In this document: positions 61,624-64,000 of the stretch, piece by piece | Layout: every line of letters starts with the position of its first letter | Numbering within the stretch: position 1 is the stretch's first letter | From: Tolypothrix sp. PCC 7712 | GTDB lineage: Bacteria > Cyanobacteriota > Cyanobacteriia > Cyanobacteriales > Nostocaceae | Length of the DNA: 64,000 nt | Reading direction: 5' to 3' | Assembly: GCF_025860405.1 (NCBI RefSeq) | Contig: NZ_CP063785.1 | Location: 682,001 to 746,000, forward strand | Notes under the pieces: model-generated | Told to the model about the DNA's origin: nothing | The model's input: the letters and a program-made list of their open reading frames with translations, nothing else | The model's database searches: none | Program-made: the position numbers and the translations under genes

Positions 61624-63423
61624 ATGCAGCAGTATTCAAGCTTACCAGAACAGAACTCACAGATAGATACAACCCAAACACTTTTGACCACAATACAGCA
61701 ACTTCGAGCCGAGTTGTGGCTAGAAGGTGGCTTGAACCAGTTGCAAAGCCATCTCAATGATTGCTTGCTTTCTGCTTGTACCACCTTGCCACAGCCAAGA
61801 AGCTCAGAAGCAGATATTTTTCAAATTTTGGTCAACGAGATCAGCCATGCTTTAAACACTAGTAAGGTGGCGATCGCGCTGTTCCAACCACAAGAGACAA
61901 CTGGTAAAATTTTTTATGTTCCACCATCCTCCTCCCGACGCTCACAACTTCTACAGGTAGAAGCGTTATCCAAAAAAGGCAAAAAGTTACGCCTAAAATT
62001 GGATGAGGTGATAGAACTTGAGGATTTACAGCACTTAGAGAATCAAGCAACGCCCGGTGCTTGGCAATTGGCCAATGATTGTGGCGGTATAACCGTTTGG
62101 CTAATTGTGGCGACAGCGCAGGTGAGAGCGGATGGGGAACTATGTAACACAGCAGAATTAGAACTGCGATCGCAATTTATCGCAAGGGCTGTGAAATATT
62201 GCTCTGTAGCGTTGGCAAAACTCAGACATATCCAATCTTGGCAACAAAAGTCGCAATATTTGGGTAGTTCTAATCGTGAGTTGGAGCGTACTAATCAACT
62301 TAAGAACCAGTTTTTGGCAAATACCAGTCACGAAATCCGCACACCGCTGAGTTCGATTATCGGCTTTACTCATCTGCTGTTGGCGCAAGGCTACGATCCA
62401 ACGAGAGAACGCCATCAAGAATATTTAAATATTATTCAATCTAGCAGCAAGCATTTGCTAGCACTAATCAATGATATTTTGGATCTTTCTAAAATTGAAG
62501 CCAACCAGCTAGATGTCCAGTGGGAAATAGTTAATGTGCCGACATTGTGCCGGAATGTGTTGGCACTAGTAAAAGAAAAAGCTGCTAATAAAGGTTTAAA
62601 ATTACTATTAGATATTGAGCCGGAGATAACAACGATAGTTGCCGATCCTTTACGGCTCAAACAAATGTTATTAAATTTACTTTTCAACGCCCTTAAGTTT
62701 ACAACTACAGGCACTGTCGGTTTACAGGTAGTCGCTAAAGGTAGCTTTTTACATTTTACAGTTTGGGATACTGGTACTGGTATTTCTCCAATAGACCAGG
62801 CAAAACTTTTCCAACCCTATTTCCAAATTGCTAATCCCACAGTTAACCGTAATGAAGGTACTGGCTTAGGTTTAGCTGTAACTCGTAAACTCGCTGAAGT
62901 GCATGGTGGTTGTATAGAAGTCGAATCTAAAGTTGATTGCGGCTCGCGTTTTACGATCGTACTTCCCTTAAATCCTGTGGGAGAATTAACGGGAATTATG
63001 GGTGATGTGACTGCTGCATCCGCTACAACGCCTTTAGACATTGCGCCTAGTTGTTTTTTAGAAATTTTGCTAGTAGAAAATGACTTAAACAATGCTAAGT
63101 TAATGCAAATTTATTTAGAAAAACTAGGTTATCAAGTCACTGTGGCCAAGAATGCTGCTGAAATGTGGGAAGCATTAAAAGATATTAATCCAGCAGTAAT
63201 TTTAATGGATGTAAATCTGCCAGATGATAATGGTTTAAATTTAGTGCGGCAGTTACGAGAAAATTCCCAATATCAAATGACTCCGGTAATTGCCCAAACA
63301 GCAATGGCCATGAAAGGCGATCGCGAAATTTGTCTGGCAGCTGGAGTGAATGATTATATTTCTAAACCTATCGATTTACCACTGTTAGCTAGTTTGGTAG
63401 CTAAATATAGTAAACCTCAGTAA
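61624..63423 (+). CDS. Hybrid histidine kinase with C-terminal receiver, about 599 aa
   Basis: The N-terminal 200 residues look like a GAF-type sensor without membrane helices (DIFQILVNEISHALNTSKVA is a GAF-like start). The phosphoacceptor helix reads LANTSHEIRTPLSSIIGF; the ATPase domain has LLNLLFNALKFTTTG, VWDTGTGISP and GTGLGLAVTRKLAEVHGG. The receiver spans about 480-598 (phospho-Asp in VILMDVNLPDDNG, Lys in YISKPIDLPLL). ATG 61624 is chosen over TTG 61618. It is divergent from the LivH gene and soluble; the signal is unknown. Confidence 0.9.
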   Translation: MQQYSSLPEQNSQIDTTQTLLTTIQQLRAELWLEGGLNQLQSHLNDCLLSACTTLPQPRSSEADIFQILVNEISHALNTSKVAIALFQPQETTGKIFYVPPSSSRRSQLLQVEALSKKGKKLRLKLDEVIELEDLQHLENQATPGAWQLANDCGGITVWLIVATAQVRADGELCNTAELELRSQFIARAVKYCSVALAKLRHIQSWQQKSQYLGSSNRELERTNQLKNQFLANTSHEIRTPLSSIIGFTHLLLAQGYDPTRERHQEYLNIIQSSSKHLLALINDILDLSKIEANQLDVQWEIVNVPTLCRNVLALVKEKAANKGLKLLLDIEPEITTIVADPLRLKQMLLNLLFNALKFTTTGTVGLQVVAKGSFLHFTVWDTGTGISPIDQAKLFQPYFQIANPTVNRNEGTGLGLAVTRKLAEVHGGCIEVESKVDCGSRFTIVLPLNPVGELTGIMGDVTAASATTPLDIAPSCFLEILLVENDLNNAKLMQIYLEKLGYQVTVAKNAAEMWEALKDINPAVILMDVNLPDDNGLNLVRQLRENSQYQMTPVIAQTAMAMKGDREICLAAGVNDYISKPIDLPLLASLVAKYSKPQ

Positions 63424-63780
63424 GAGATGATTTATAAAGTAAAAATAAAATTGCTGTAGGGAAGCTAGTACAAGCCGGCGTAAATAGCGCAAAGTTGGCG
63501 GTGTCGGTTTCCGTCCCGCCAAACTTTGTAAGAGAAACAGACCATCTGTAATCGCTAAAAGGCTTGTGCTAACTATTCTTTCTTTTGACTTTTGACTCCT
63601 GCGGAGTTCGCCAGTTGCTTTATGCCGACGGCACTTCCTTCAAGTCGGCAAAGCCGCCCAACGGAGTGCCTTGGGAACCCGTCCACCGCACTGGCTCACT
63701 TTTGACTTTTGCCTTGTTGTACTAGTCGTGTAACGTCTCCGCAGTATTCACCCGTAATACCATTTCTCTAAATTCAGGCT
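63424..63780. repeat. Nested palindromic repeats
   Basis: GCTAGTACAAGCCGGCG (from 63462) and GGCTTGTGCTAA (about 63562-63573) are inverted ends around a GCAAAGTTGGCGG / CCGCCAAACTTTG hairpin. GCCAGTTGCTTTATGCCGAC to CACCGCACTGGC (about 63611-63696) is a long member of the GCCAGTTGCT family with an inner palindrome. A single TTGTTGTACTAGT end follows at 63713-63727. No gene. Confidence 0.6.
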
Positions 63781-63815
63781 ACAGATAATTCTCTCCCTAC
63801 CCCCTGCTGCCTATT

Positions 63816-63929
63816 TGTAGCGGTATTTTGGAGAATTGGGATAATTTGCTGGCTGGTGGGATGACAGTGGAACAGGTGACGAAGTTTACAGGTTTGGATA
63901 TAGAGGCGATGGCTTCGCCATCGCCTTAG
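63816..63929 (+). pseudogene. Gene fragment, possibly the C-terminus of an Rpn/transposase-like nuclease
   Basis: The frame reads SGILENWDNLLAGGMTVEQV then TKFTGLDIEAMASPSP before TAG at 63927. The E-x-W-x-x-LL-x-x-GM-TVEQV-x-x-x-TGL pattern resembles the C-terminal helix-turn-helix-like tail of nuclease-type transposase relatives of the Rpn group. There is no start and no upstream homology, and the stop lies in a GCGATGGC/GCCATCGC palindrome, so it appears to be a fragment. Confidence 0.35.
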
Positions 63930-64000
63930 GCGATCGCATCCACAAAGGCACTATCAGCAGTTGACGATTGACTGTTAATCCTAACACCAAATTTGGACAA

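Overview
The window is chromosomal DNA from a cyanobacterium, most likely a filamentous heterocyst-forming member of the Nostocales (Tolypothrix, Calothrix or Nostoc type). Evidence: oxygenic photosynthesis genes (psbZ, psbV, psbV2, petE, ndhB, bciB); many HIP1 octamers (GCGATCGC); runs of heptanucleotide repeats (CCCCAAT, TACCAAT, ACTCATT) of the STRR type known from heterocystous cyanobacteria; a XisI-family remnant; and a giant Ser/Thr-His (HstK-type) kinase. A desC-desA-desB-desD cluster predicts group-4 polyunsaturated lipids (18:3 gamma and 18:4).

Layout. 0-5 kb: small orphan genes, a DUF559 protein, dispersed palindromes, a 63-bp tandem repeat and rtcA. 5-11.7 kb: recQ, two related small membrane-protein loci (one apparently without a start codon), and an acyl-ACP synthetase followed by a YlqD-like gene. 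11.7-15 kb: cytochrome c maturation genes ccs1-ccdA between two inverted 134-bp MITE-like elements. 15-19.5 kb: a WD40-J-domain protein, bciB and a PLP lyase. 19.5-24.5 kb: the desaturase cluster. 24.5-31.3 kb: proA, tRNA-Gly(GCC), ribH, psbZ and a DHH-CBS-nucleotidyltransferase fusion. 31.3-33.9 kb: a patch of decayed accessory genes (Uma2; an antitoxin with a truncated toxin; a frameshifted membrane protein; a truncated xisI abutting a transposase remnant). 33.9-38.4 kb: petE, psbV2, psbV and two sugar-type ABC permeases. 38.8-40.4 kb: ndhB. 40.5-58.9 kb: a signalling and accessory block with two adjacent histidine kinases, a kinase fragment, an AT-rich gene-poor gap, a four-gene oxidoreductase cluster (haem-oxygenase-like diiron protein, two flavin monooxygenases, SDR), a 1,865-residue kinase and a response regulator. 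59-64 kb: lipA, a 45-residue membrane protein, a LivH-type permease and a hybrid kinase, ending in repeats.

How the genes fit together. Several products act at the thylakoid: Ccs1 and CcdA support haem attachment to lumenal cytochromes such as PsbV and PsbV2; plastocyanin and NDH-1 carry electrons; BciB serves chlorophyll synthesis; the desaturases and the acyl-ACP synthetase shape membrane lipids. The least ordinary coding region is 46.6-51.5 kb, whose enzyme set looks like a small-molecule oxidation pathway flanked by large sensor kinases; no product can be named from sequence alone. Intergenic DNA is unusually rich in MITE-like elements and short tandem repeats, and many open frames across them are artefacts.
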